This document shows positions 53,456 to 61,935 of a stretch of DNA of 64,000 bases, piece by piece. Below the pieces are notes generated by a model that had not been told where the DNA came from, ran no database searches, and was given only the letters and a program-made list of their open reading frames with translations. The position numbers were made by a program, and so were the translations under genes. The stretch comes from Gemmatimonadota bacterium. GTDB taxonomy: Bacteria; Gemmatimonadota; Gemmatimonadetes; Gemmatimonadales; Gemmatimonadaceae. The stretch's first letter is position 1, and each line of letters opens with the position of its first letter. The stretch lies in NCBI GenBank assembly GCA_020161135.1, contig JAIUOB010000002.1, positions 372,001 to 436,000 of the forward strand, given 5' to 3'.

Positions 53456-53963
53456 ACCCCAGCTGCACACCTTCTGCCTGCGGCGGATAGAGCGACAGGT
53501 CGACCGGCGTGGCGACGCCGTGCGTGTCGTCACGGCTGACGATCTGGGCGGCGAGGCGCTTGGTGATGTTCACGACGAGTGGCGCACGCAGGTTGGCGGT
53601 GACCACACCACCCGGATCGGCGGGGAGCGTGAGCACGACCAGCGCGATCACGTCGGTGGGCTGTTCGATGCCGAGGCGCTCCCGCTCCGACTCGGCGAGG
53701 TCGAGCTCGTACGACGGCGCGACGACGAACGGATCGGCCAGGACGAACGTCACGGGCGGCGTCGTGGGCGACATGAGCCACCACAATCCGCGGCGCGCGG
53801 CCGGCAGCAGCGCGTAGCGCGTCACGCGCTCGAAGCCGAACAGACCGCCCTGCGGGAAGTCCATCAACGCCTCGTCGGAGACCGTGATGGTGCCGAACGC
53901 GTGTTCGATGGTGACCGAGGCCGCAGCCTCGGGCGTGGTGGGATCCAGCACGGTCGAGTCCAT
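53454..53963 (-). CDS. fliW: FliW, flagellin homeostasis/CsrA antagonist
   Basis: 169 residues. FPQGGLFGFERVTRYALLPA, LWWLMSPTTPPVTFVLADPF and LTLPADPGGVVTANLRAPLV match FliW, which binds flagellin and CsrA. A csrA gene, usually adjacent, is not in this window. Its C-terminus ends inside the repeat cluster at 53453. Confidence 0.9.
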   Translation of the reverse strand: MDSTVLDPTTPEAAASVTIEHAFGTITVSDEALMDFPQGGLFGFERVTRYALLPAARRGLWWLMSPTTPPVTFVLADPFVVAPSYELDLAESERERLGIEQPTDVIALVVLTLPADPGGVVTANLRAPLVVNITKRLAAQIVSRDDTHGVATPVDLSLYPPQAEGVQLG

Positions 53964-53976
53964 GCGTTGCAGGGCG

Positions 53977-54885
53977 TTACAGGTAGGAGGCCAGGCTCAT
54001 GCCGAGGATGCGCGCGGTGGCGCCCATGGCGGCCTGATACAGGGTTTGCTTGCCCACGAGCTCGGCCAGTGCCTTGTCGACCTCGGTGTCCCGCAGGTCG
54101 GAGCGGTAGGCGAGCAGTTCGTGTTCGGTCTGCGTGAGACGCGCCTTGGCGTCTTCCATCTCGTTGATGCGCGCGCCCTGCGTGCCGATGAGCGACTGCA
54201 CGTTCGACAGCGACGTGTTGAGGCGCGTGACTGCGGCCCCGATCTGGCCGACGTTGTTGGCACCCAGCGCGTCGCTCAGCGCCCGGAGCGCGTCGAGCGC
54301 GTCGGTGTCGAGGAAGACCTGCTTTCCGTCGTGCGTCGGCGTGACGAACTTGTTGTCGCCGATCTCGAGCGTGGTCACGCCGGTCGGGTCGACCGGGTTG
54401 CCGCTGAGCGTGAGCGCCGAGAAGGTGCCGGTAGCCGGCGGCGGCACGGTGAAGGGCGCCTCGCCCTGCCGCGTGCCTCCGAACAGGTAGCCTTCGCCGA
54501 AGCGCGTGTTGCCGAGCTGCGCCGCGAAGCCGAGGAGCTGGTCGATCTCGGCCTTGATGATCGTGCGCGTCTGCGCCGTCTGCGTGCCGTTGGACGCGTT
54601 GACGCCCAGTTCGCTCGCGCGCGTGATGACGTTCGTGAGCTGGTCGAGCACGCCTTCTTCGGTGGTCGCGCGCGACACGCCGAGGTCGATGTTGCGGCGG
54701 AACTGCGTGATCGCGCGCATCGAGCTGCCCACGCGCACCACTTCGGCGCCGCTGGTGGGGTCGTCGGAGATGCGGCGCAACCGCAGCCCGCTGGAGATGT
54801 CCTCACGCAGGCGGTCGACACCGGCCAGCCCCGCCTGCAGGCGGGACTGACTTTGCCGCGTGACCATCGCGTTGGAGATGCGCAT
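53977..54885 (-). CDS. flgL: FlgL, hook-filament junction protein
   Basis: 302 residues, flagellin-like ends. MRISNAMVTRQSQSRLQAGL and the LRLRRISDDPTSGAEVVR segment are typical, with the C-terminal DTEVDKALAELVGKQTLYQA. It joins filament to hook together with FlgK, which is not found in the window. It precedes fliW by 13 bases. Confidence 0.92.
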   Translation of the reverse strand: MRISNAMVTRQSQSRLQAGLAGVDRLREDISSGLRLRRISDDPTSGAEVVRVGSSMRAITQFRRNIDLGVSRATTEEGVLDQLTNVITRASELGVNASNGTQTAQTRTIIKAEIDQLLGFAAQLGNTRFGEGYLFGGTRQGEAPFTVPPPATGTFSALTLSGNPVDPTGVTTLEIGDNKFVTPTHDGKQVFLDTDALDALRALSDALGANNVGQIGAAVTRLNTSLSNVQSLIGTQGARINEMEDAKARLTQTEHELLAYRSDLRDTEVDKALAELVGKQTLYQAAMGATARILGMSLASYL

Positions 54886-54953
54886 GACTCGAGTGGCTGG
54901 GACCCGGCACGCCGGGAGGAACTGCGACCCGGCGCCGGGCCGTCGCTAGGGAA

Positions 54954-54981
54954 GTTTCGGCCGCCTCCACCCCGGCCTTGA
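54954..54981 (-). promoter_or_regulatory. possible sigma-28-type promoter for flgL
   Basis: On the minus strand TCAAG, 15 bases, GCCGAAAC; the spacing equals that of the flgM promoter (TAAAG-15-GCCGATAG). It would give a leader of about 60 bases. Weaker than the flgM and fliC sites. Confidence 0.4.
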
Positions 54982-55036
54982 GCGGCGCCAATGGGGTGTC
55001 TTGAGCGGCAGCGGGGGCAACCGGCTATTTTTGCCG

Positions 55037-55063
55037 GGTGCGTCACTGATCCACTGACGCACC
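55037..55063. promoter_or_regulatory. 9-9-9 inverted repeat between flgL and the sigma-54 activator gene
   Basis: GGTGCGTCA, nine bases, TGACGCACC, a perfect inverted repeat. A second hairpin CCGGC-tatttttt-GCCGG lies just upstream (about 55021-55036). Both are in the 236-base divergent region, so an operator or leader hairpin for the activator is plausible. Confidence 0.45.
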
Positions 55064-55121
55064 ACCGGCCCCTTCGTCACTCCGACGGCACGACCGGCAA
55101 GAAGTCCCCTCGACCCTCGCG

Positions 55122-56579
55122 ATGGCCACCATCCTGTATGTCGACGACGAACCGTCCGTCGGCCTGATCCTGGAGGACACGCTCGCCCGCGCCGGCCACA
55201 CGCCCCTCGGCGCGCGGAGCGTCCCTGAGGCGCTGCAGGTGCTCGAGCGCGGAGGGGTCGACCTGATCATCTCCGACTACCGGATGCCGGGACTGACCGG
55301 GCTCGAGTTCATCCAGCTCCTCACGCGCGAGGGGTACGACGTCCCGCTCATCATGCTCACGGGGCACGCGTCCATCGAGCATGCGGTGGCGAGCATCAAG
55401 GCGGGCGCGATCGACTACATCACCAAGCCGGTGCGCCCGCAGCAGTTGGAGCTGGCGGTCGACCAGGCGCTGGAGTTCGTCCGGCTGCGCCGCGAGAACG
55501 AGACGCTCCGCAAGGAGGTCATGCAGTTCCGCAACGAGCGGCAGATCCTGGGCGATTCGCAGGCGGTGCGCCGCATCCTGCAGACGGTCTCGATGGCCGC
55601 GCCCACCCGCGCCACCGTGCTGCTCCAGGGCGAGTCGGGCACCGGCAAGGAGCTCTTTGCCCGGGCCATCCACGACCAGAGCGAGCGGCGCGACAAGCCG
55701 TTCATCAAGCTCAACTGTGCCGCACTCCCCGAGGGACTGGTCGAAAGTGCCCTCTTCGGCCACGAGAAGGGCGCCTTCACGGGGGCCATCAAGCGGGTCG
55801 AGGGCGCCTTCGAGCGCGCCAACCGCGGCACGCTGCTGCTGGACGAAATCTCGGAGATGCGGCTCGACCTGCAGGCCAAGCTGCTGCGCGTGCTGCAGGA
55901 GCAGGAGTTCGAGCGGGTGGGCGGCACGTCCCCCATCAAGGTGGATGTGCGCATCGTGGCCACGACCAACCGCGACCTGGCCCGCGAGGCGGACAACGGC
56001 ACCTTCCGGCAGGACCTCTACTATAGACTGTCCACCATCCCGGTCCTGATTCCGCCCCTCCGGGAGCGCCCGGAGGACATTCCCGTGCTGGCGCTCCGGT
56101 TCGCGATGCGCACGGCGGCCGAGATCGGCAAGAAGATCGAAGGGCTGTCGCCGGGCGCCCTCGAGGCGCTCCAGGCCTACTCCTGGCCGGGCAATGTCCG
56201 CGAGCTGCAGCACGTCATCGAGCGGGCCGTGATCCTGACGCCCGACGCGATGATCCAGCCGCACTGCCTCGAAGGCACCCGCTTCGGGCTGGCCCACACG
56301 CTGGGCGCCGCCTCGACGCGGGCCCGCCCCGTCGGGGTCGCCGGCGCCACCCCTGCCATGGGGTCGATGGCCGTGGCGACCGGACCGACGGCGGCCGGCG
56401 GGAACGGCGCCATCGCGCTGGCCTCGCTGAATGTGGCCGAAGCCGAGCGGGTTCTTATTCAGCATGCGCTGGCAGCTGCCGATAACAATCGGACGAAGGC
56501 GGCGGAGCTGCTGGGCATCAGCGTGCGCACTCTTCGGAACAAGTTGAACGGCCCCGGACGCGAGGACGGGGACGACTAG
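55122..56579 (+). CDS. sigma-54-dependent response regulator (FlrC/NtrC type)
   Basis: 485 residues. Receiver: ILYVDDEPSVGL and the Asp in LIISDYRMPGLTG. AAA+ domain: GESGTGKELFARAIH (Walker A), GAFTGA loop for sigma-54 contact, LLLDEISEMRLDLQ (Walker B). C-terminal Fis-type helix-turn-helix (NNRTKAAELLGISVRTLRNK). In flagellar contexts such activators (FlrC, FleR, FlbD) turn on basal-body genes. The two sigma-54-like promoters in this window are probable targets. No cognate kinase is next to it. Confidence 0.9.
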   Translation: MATILYVDDEPSVGLILEDTLARAGHTPLGARSVPEALQVLERGGVDLIISDYRMPGLTGLEFIQLLTREGYDVPLIMLTGHASIEHAVASIKAGAIDYITKPVRPQQLELAVDQALEFVRLRRENETLRKEVMQFRNERQILGDSQAVRRILQTVSMAAPTRATVLLQGESGTGKELFARAIHDQSERRDKPFIKLNCAALPEGLVESALFGHEKGAFTGAIKRVEGAFERANRGTLLLDEISEMRLDLQAKLLRVLQEQEFERVGGTSPIKVDVRIVATTNRDLAREADNGTFRQDLYYRLSTIPVLIPPLRERPEDIPVLALRFAMRTAAEIGKKIEGLSPGALEALQAYSWPGNVRELQHVIERAVILTPDAMIQPHCLEGTRFGLAHTLGAASTRARPVGVAGATPAMGSMAVATGPTAAGGNGAIALASLNVAEAERVLIQHALAAADNNRTKAAELLGISVRTLRNKLNGPGREDGDD

Positions 56580-56610
56580 CGAGGCCCGAGTCGGCATGTT
56601 GGGGTCCCTT

Positions 56611-56642
56611 CTACCCGGCAGGAATTTCCTTCCTGGGTACCA
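56611..56642. terminator. hairpin after the sigma-54 activator gene
   Basis: ACCCGGCAGGAA, TTTCC, TTCCTGGGT form an imperfect stem 35 bases after the stop. There is no T-tract, so termination is only possible, not shown. Confidence 0.35.
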
Positions 56643-56763
56643 TTGGCAGGGTTTTCCGCCGTGGGAGGACGCCGACACCGACGCCGGTGGGCGCATCACA
56701 AGACATTACGTGACAGTGGTTTAGGTCACTTGGGCGGGACATCGGGCGCGGCTCTGCGCACGG

Positions 56764-56779
56764 TGGCCCGCCCATTGCT
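56764..56779 (+). promoter_or_regulatory. sigma-54-type promoter of the flgB operon
   Basis: TGGCCCG, four bases, TTGCT, against TGGCACG-N4-TTGCA. GG and GC are 12 bases apart. The predicted transcript starts about 30 bases before the flgB ATG. Confidence 0.8.
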
Positions 56780-56821
56780 TTTCTGGGGTCCGAGTCAGTT
56801 CCCCCTTTCACCGGACCCCCG

Positions 56822-57121
56822 ATGCTCTTCGGCTTCATCGATCGGACCACCTCGGCCTCCCCGCTGCGTGCCGCGCTCGACGCGAGCGCGCGCCGGACGC
56901 GCGAGATCGCCGACCGTGTCACCAAGGCCGGCCTCCAGAACGGCGACGGCTTCTCGCTGGAGGCGCAGGGCGCCCCGGCCAGCACGACCGCCAATCCGGT
57001 GAACGTGGAAGACGACATGGTGGCGCTGGCGGACGAGCAGCTCCGCTACCTCGCGACCTCGCGCCTCCTCGAGAAGACCTACCAGAGCCTCCGCAGCGCC
57101 ATCAAGGGTGGAGGCGTCTGA
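56822..57121 (+). CDS. flgB: FlgB, flagellar proximal rod protein
   Basis: 99 residues, a little short for FlgB (~110-135). LRAALDASARRTREIADRVT (rod helix), NPVNVEDDMVALADEQLRYL and RLLEKTYQSLRSAIKG are typical. First gene of the basal-body operon. Its stop overlaps the next ATG (TGATG). Confidence 0.85.
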   Translation: MLFGFIDRTTSASPLRAALDASARRTREIADRVTKAGLQNGDGFSLEAQGAPASTTANPVNVEDDMVALADEQLRYLATSRLLEKTYQSLRSAIKGGGV

Positions 57122-57717
57122 TGCCGGATCCGATTCGCCCGATGTTCCGCTCGCTCGGCATCGCCGCCAGCGGACTCTCGGCTCAGCGGCAGCGGATGGA
57201 GATCATCGCGCAGAACATCGCCAACGCCGATGCGACGCGCTCCGCCGAGGGCGGCCCGTACAAGCGGCAGGAGCTGGTCACGGAAGCGGCGACCAAGGAC
57301 ACGGCGCTCTTCCCCGATGTCATGCAGGACGCGCTCGGTGCGCGTGGTGCACGCGGGGCCCGCGGCGCGGTTGCCGGCGCGGCGCGCGCGCGTGCCGAGA
57401 TGCTCGATGGCCGTCGCACGATCGAAGTGCCGGTGCTCGAGACGCGCGGCTTGGACGAGGGCGATGCCATCGCGAATGGCCCCGGCGCCGGGCAGTACGG
57501 CGTGCGCGTGGCCGGCATCGCGGTCGACGAAGGCGCGGGGCGCAAGGTCTACGAGCCCGGGCACCCCGACGCCGACAAGGACGGCTACGTGACGTACCCC
57601 GACATCAGCACCGACCAGGAGATGGTCAAGCTTCTCGATGCGAAGCGGCTGTACGAAGCGAACGCGGCGGTCTTCCAGACCGCCAAGTCGATGCTTCGCG
57701 CGGCGATCGACATCTGA
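57121..57717 (+). CDS. flgC: FlgC, flagellar proximal rod protein
   Basis: 198 residues, longer than the common ~135-150. SLGIAASGLSAQRQRMEIIA QNIANAD and the C-terminal DISTDQEMVKLLDAKRLYEA NAAVFQTAK are conserved. The extra length is an Ala/Arg-rich insertion in the middle (DALGARGARGARGAVAGAARA). Confidence 0.92.
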   Translation: MPDPIRPMFRSLGIAASGLSAQRQRMEIIAQNIANADATRSAEGGPYKRQELVTEAATKDTALFPDVMQDALGARGARGARGAVAGAARARAEMLDGRRTIEVPVLETRGLDEGDAIANGPGAGQYGVRVAGIAVDEGAGRKVYEPGHPDADKDGYVTYPDISTDQEMVKLLDAKRLYEANAAVFQTAKSMLRAAIDI

Positions 57718-57916
57718 GGCCTCGCCATCGCACGACACCCCTGATGTGAACGCGCGACGGGTCCGGGAATCGGCCTGAGGTCACCTCCTCCTCCTCCTCT
57801 CCCGATCGCTTGTCGGTTCCCGGCCCGCCGCGCGTGCAGTCGCAGTAGCAGCACACGACACACGACAGACATCGCATCCCGCTCCACCACCCCGCACCAT
57901 CGCCTTCGAGATCGTC
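57718..57916. other. spacer within the basal-body operon
   Basis: 199 bases without a gene. A pure pyrimidine tract (CCTCCTCCTCCTCCTC) lies at about 57783-57800. Unusually long for this operon, where other genes touch or overlap. It could hold an internal promoter or an mRNA processing point, but no recognisable box was seen. Confidence 0.4.
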
Positions 57917-58276
57917 ATGAGCGTCAACGGCATCACCTCTTCGCTGCTCTCATCGCTTGGCACGCTGCGCCCGCAGGGGCAGCCGGCCGGGAGCGATCGC
58001 GCGGGCCAGGCCGGTCAGGCTGGTGTGCAGCGCGCGGCGACGACGCCGGCGGCCCTCAAGCCGCAGACCCCGATCGCGGCGCAGGCGCAGGCCAGCGTGC
58101 CCGCCGAGGCACCGGCCGGCACTGATCCCGCGCTGTGGAGCGTGCTCACCAGCGAGGAGCGGAACTTCTTCGCGAAGTCGACCGCTGCGGGCCCGCTCAC
58201 CTACAGCCGCATCAAGGCGGTCACGCACCCGGCGCCGCCGGCCGCACGCGGCGTCCGCCTCGACGTGCGCGCGTAA
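57917..58276 (+). CDS. small protein between flgC and fliE, unknown
   Basis: 119 residues. The N-terminus (MSVNGITSSLLSSLG) resembles export signals of flagellar secreted proteins. The middle is Ala/Gln/Pro-rich and unstructured. A conserved-looking C-terminal part (LWSVLTSEERNFFAKSTAA, PLTYSRI) could be a helix that binds the rod. No family was recognised. Its place suggests an export-apparatus or rod accessory. Confidence 0.55.
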   Translation: MSVNGITSSLLSSLGTLRPQGQPAGSDRAGQAGQAGVQRAATTPAALKPQTPIAAQAQASVPAEAPAGTDPALWSVLTSEERNFFAKSTAAGPLTYSRIKAVTHPAPPAARGVRLDVRA

Positions 58277-58313
58277 CGCCACGGTTCGCTCCCTCCTTCG
58301 CCTCGCGTCCTCC

Positions 58314-58625
58314 ATGCAGACCCGTCTCGACCTCCTCACCCGCGCGCTCCCGGACTTCCAGCAGGATCGTCCGATCGCGACGTCGGTGCCGGTGGGCACC
58401 GGTGAGAACTCCTTCGGCAACACGCTCACGCGTGCGCTCAACGGCATCAGCGATGCGCGCGACCATGCAGGCGAGATGACGCAGCGCTTCGCGGCCGGCG
58501 AGAACGTCGAGCTGCACGAGGTGATGGCCGCGACCGAAGAAGCCGGTGTCGCGCTCGACCTGCTGATCGAGCTGCGCAACAAGGCCGTCGAGGCCTACCG
58601 GACCGTCATGAGCATGCAGTCCTGA
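58314..58625 (+). CDS. fliE: FliE, MS-ring/rod junction protein
   Basis: 103 residues, the usual size. NSFGNTLTRALNGISDARDH, NVELHEVMAATEEAGVALDL and LIELRNKAVEAYRTVMSMQ are classic. The ATG at 58314 gives the normal length. It joins the MS ring to the rod. Confidence 0.9.
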   Translation: MQTRLDLLTRALPDFQQDRPIATSVPVGTGENSFGNTLTRALNGISDARDHAGEMTQRFAAGENVELHEVMAATEEAGVALDLLIELRNKAVEAYRTVMSMQS

Positions 58626-58632
58626 GTCATTC

Positions 58633-60252
58633 ATGAGCACACCGTTGGACACTGCCCTCGGCCGCATCGGCGGCCCCCGCCAGCTCGCCATCATCGCCGT
58701 CGGCGTCCTCGTGACCGCCGCGGTGTTCGGCGTGTCGCGGTGGGCGACCGAACCGACGTGGGTGCCGCTCGCGGCCAACCAGCCGCTCGAGACGGTGAGT
58801 AGCCTGACCGCGAAGCTCACCGAGAACTCGGTGGCGTTCAAGCTGGACGACGGCGGCGCGACCATCGCCGTCGACCAGGACGACCTCGCGCGGGCGCGCG
58901 TGCTGCTCGCGGCGGGGAGCACCGCGAACGCGGGGCGTCCGGGGTACGAGCTGTTCGATGGCGCGCAGTGGGGCGAGACCGACTTCACGCAGAAGGTGAA
59001 GCTGCAGCGCGCCCTCGAGGGTGAGCTCGAGCGCACCATCGGCAAGATGCAGAACGTCGCGAGCGTGAAGGTGCACCTCGCGCTCGAGAGCGAGGCGCTG
59101 TTCAAGGATCGCGAGCGTCCGTCGAAGGCCAGCGTCACGCTGGCCATGCAGGGCGGCCAGGTGCCGACGCCGGAGACGGTGCGTGGCATCGCCGGCCTGG
59201 TGGCGTCGAGCGTCGGCGGCCTCGAGCCCAGCCACGTGACCATCGTCGACGCGCGTGGCCAGGCGCTCACGATGGAAGACGAAGGCTCGGTCGCGGGGCT
59301 CACGAGCCGGCAGCTCGCCGTGCAGCGCGAAGTCGAGCTGTACATGCAGAAGAAGGCGGGCGACCTGCTCACGAGCCTCGTCGGCTCGGGGAATGCGCGC
59401 GTGCAGGTGGCGGCCGCGATCAACTTCGACAAGGTCGAGCGCACCACGCTGGCGGTCGACCCGGACAAGCAGGCGGTGCTCTCGGAGTCGAAGGACGAGA
59501 TCACGCCGGGCGCGCCCGAGCAGGGCGCCGCGCAGAGCCGCACGCAGACCACCTACGAGAACACGCGCAGCACCGAGAACTTCTCGGGCGCGATCGGCAA
59601 CGTGCAGAAGCTCACCGTCGCGGTGCTGGTGGCCGACAAGGTGACGATGCCCGCGGTCGACACCACGCAGCCGAACGCGGCCGCGCCGGCGCCCATCGTC
59701 ACGCCGCGCACCCCCGAGGAGCTCGCCCGCATCGAGGCGCTCGTGCGCAACGCGCTGGGCGTCGACTCGACGCGTGGTGACTTCATCACCGTGCAGAGCG
59801 CGGCGTTCGACTTCTCGCCGCCGGTCGCCTCGCTCGCCGCCGGTGCCGTGCCCGCCGACACCACGGCCGTGGCGCAGAGCATGCTCGACAAGGTCATGGC
59901 CAACCCGAAGCCGGTCGTCGCGCTCGCCGCCCTCGTCGTGCTGCTCATCGTCGCGATCGTCAGCGTGCTGGCGCTCCGCCCCAAGAAGAAGGCCCAGGAC
60001 ATGGCCGCGCTCCCCGCGCGCCCGGGCTATCCCGAACTCCCTGCGAGCGCGCCGATGCAGGCTGCACTGCAGGCCGGCTATGACGGCAGCGAGGACCCCG
60101 AGGCCGCACAGGCCTATGCGCTCGAAGAGCAGCGCAAGCCGGTCATCCTCCCGCCGCCGCCGACGACGCCGGAGCGCGAGCAGGCCATCGCCACCGTCGA
60201 ACAGCGCCCCGACGCCGCCGTCCGCGTCGTGCGCAACTGGCTCCGGCAGTAA
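58633..60252 (+). CDS. fliF: FliF, MS-ring protein
   Basis: 539 residues. N-terminal membrane helix (QLAIIAVGVLVTAAVFGV), ring-building motifs (LAAGSTANAGRPGYELFDGA QWGETDF, KVHLALESEALFKDRERPSK ASVT), and a C-terminal membrane helix (KPVVALAALVVLLIVAIVSV) with a cytoplasmic tail that binds FliG. It forms the base on which the motor is built. Confidence 0.95.
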   Translation: MSTPLDTALGRIGGPRQLAIIAVGVLVTAAVFGVSRWATEPTWVPLAANQPLETVSSLTAKLTENSVAFKLDDGGATIAVDQDDLARARVLLAAGSTANAGRPGYELFDGAQWGETDFTQKVKLQRALEGELERTIGKMQNVASVKVHLALESEALFKDRERPSKASVTLAMQGGQVPTPETVRGIAGLVASSVGGLEPSHVTIVDARGQALTMEDEGSVAGLTSRQLAVQREVELYMQKKAGDLLTSLVGSGNARVQVAAAINFDKVERTTLAVDPDKQAVLSESKDEITPGAPEQGAAQSRTQTTYENTRSTENFSGAIGNVQKLTVAVLVADKVTMPAVDTTQPNAAAPAPIVTPRTPEELARIEALVRNALGVDSTRGDFITVQSAAFDFSPPVASLAAGAVPADTTAVAQSMLDKVMANPKPVVALAALVVLLIVAIVSVLALRPKKKAQDMAALPARPGYPELPASAPMQAALQAGYDGSEDPEAAQAYALEEQRKPVILPPPPTTPEREQAIATVEQRPDAAVRVVRNWLRQ

Positions 60253-60264
60253 CACGCGTCACCG

Positions 60265-61305
60265 ATGATCGCCCTGTCCAAGCAAAGCGCAGACAAGTAC
60301 GCCCCCGACCGCCTCACCGGTCGGCAGAAGGTCGCCATCCTCTGTATGGCGATCGGGACCGAGCACGCCGCCAAGATCACGGGCGCGTTGCATCCGGAAG
60401 AGGCAGAGATCGTCGCCCTCGAGATGGCGCAGCTCGACCGCGTGCCGCAGACGACGATCGACAGCGTCCTGGCCGACTGGCTCGAGACCACGCTCGGCGT
60501 GGACTCGCTGTCGGCCGGTGGCGTCGAGTTCGCGAAGGACGTGCTGGAGAAGGCGTTCGGCCCCACCAAGGCGCAGCAGATCCTCAAGCGCATCCAGGGG
60601 CAGCTCGCCGACAGCGATCGCTTCGGCCGGCTGCGCCGCGCCGATCCGCAGCAGCTGGGCAACACGCTGCGTGGTGAACACCCGCAGACCATCGCGCTCA
60701 TCCTCGCGCACCTCGATCCGGGGCACGTGGCCGCCATCCTGCGCGAGCTCGATCCCGTGCTGGGCGGCGACGTGATGTTCCGCATCGCGCGCATGGAGAA
60801 GGTGAGCCCCGAGATGATCTCGCTCGTCGAGCGCGCCATCGGCAACGAAGCCGACCTCGCGTTCTCGCAGGGCATGTCGAGCGTCGGTGGCCCGGCCGCC
60901 GTGGCCGCGGTGCTCAACCTCGTCAGCTCGTCGCTCGAGAAGGAAGTGCTCGACCTGGTGGCCGAGAAGGATCCGCACCTCAGCGACCAGATCAAGAACC
61001 TCATGTTCGTCTTCGAGGACCTCGCCTCGCTCGACGACAAGTCGCTGCAGCGCCTGCTGCGCGAGGTGGAGGTCAAGCAGTTGGCCCTCGCCCTCAAGGC
61101 GGCCAGCCCGGAGCTCAAGCAGAAGATCATGGCCACGATGTCGCAGCGCGCCGTCGCCGGCCTCAAGGAAGAGATCGAGTTCCTCGGCCCGGTCAAGATG
61201 CGCGACGTCGAGGCGGCGCAGACGGACATCGTGTCCAAGGTGCGCGCCCTCGAGGAGACGGGCGAGATCGTGCTCAGCGCCGGCACCGACGACGTGGTGG
61301 TCTAA
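60265..61305 (+). CDS. fliG: FliG, flagellar motor switch protein
   Basis: 346 residues. N-terminal LTGRQKVAILCMAIGTEHAA, middle EHPQTIALILAHLDPGHVAA (armadillo repeat with EHPQ), and C-terminal FVFEDLASLDDKSLQRLLRE (motor helix) with charged residues for stator contact. Complete length. Confidence 0.95.
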   Translation: MIALSKQSADKYAPDRLTGRQKVAILCMAIGTEHAAKITGALHPEEAEIVALEMAQLDRVPQTTIDSVLADWLETTLGVDSLSAGGVEFAKDVLEKAFGPTKAQQILKRIQGQLADSDRFGRLRRADPQQLGNTLRGEHPQTIALILAHLDPGHVAAILRELDPVLGGDVMFRIARMEKVSPEMISLVERAIGNEADLAFSQGMSSVGGPAAVAAVLNLVSSSLEKEVLDLVAEKDPHLSDQIKNLMFVFEDLASLDDKSLQRLLREVEVKQLALALKAASPELKQKIMATMSQRAVAGLKEEIEFLGPVKMRDVEAAQTDIVSKVRALEETGEIVLSAGTDDVVV

Positions 61306-61308
61306 GCG

Positions 61309-61935
61309 ATGCACGCCCGTCCCTGGTCGCTCGACGAGTTCGCGACACACGACGCCTTCGCACTGGCGTCCGCCCCCGAGGCGGCGCCGGCGATGGCGGC
61401 GGAGCCCGCGTACGAAGTGCGCATGGCCGCCGAAAGCGCGCGCGTCGAGGCCGACGCCTACGCGCGCGGCCGCGCCGACGGCGAGCGTGCCGCCCGCGCG
61501 GCACTCGACCACGCGCTCGCCGGTGCGCTGCAGGCGCTCGGCGAGGCGGTCGAGTCGGTGCGGTTGCACGAGGCGCGGTGGCTGTCGAACGCCGAGGAGA
61601 ACATCGCGGCGCTGTCGGTGCTCGTCGCGCGCCACGTCGTGCAGGCGGCGGTCGAGGTCGACCCGACGTTCCTGCAGCAGGTCGTGCAGAGCGCACTGCA
61701 GCAGTGTCCCGCCGAGCAGGAGATCACCGTGCGCCTGCACCCCGACGACCTGGCCGCCTGCCGCAGCGTGATCGCGCAGCACGCCGACCAGGTGCAGGGG
61801 ATCCGGTGGATCGCCGACCCGTCCATCGTGCGCGGCGGCTGCCTCACCGAAGGGCGCGAGCGCATCATCGACGGACGTGTCGACACGGCGCTCGAGCGCG
61901 CGTATCGCATGCTGGCCGGAGTGCAGGCCTCGTGA
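61309..61935 (+). CDS. fliH: FliH, flagellar export ATPase regulator
   Basis: 208 residues. AESARVEADAYARGRADGER is the Gly/Ala-rich helix, and VVQSALQQCPAEQEITVRLH PDDL is the V-type ATPase E-subunit-like C-terminal domain. It binds FliI and docks the export complex. The stop overlaps the fliI start (GTGA). Confidence 0.88.
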   Translation: MHARPWSLDEFATHDAFALASAPEAAPAMAAEPAYEVRMAAESARVEADAYARGRADGERAARAALDHALAGALQALGEAVESVRLHEARWLSNAEENIAALSVLVARHVVQAAVEVDPTFLQQVVQSALQQCPAEQEITVRLHPDDLAACRSVIAQHADQVQGIRWIADPSIVRGGCLTEGRERIIDGRVDTALERAYRMLAGVQAS

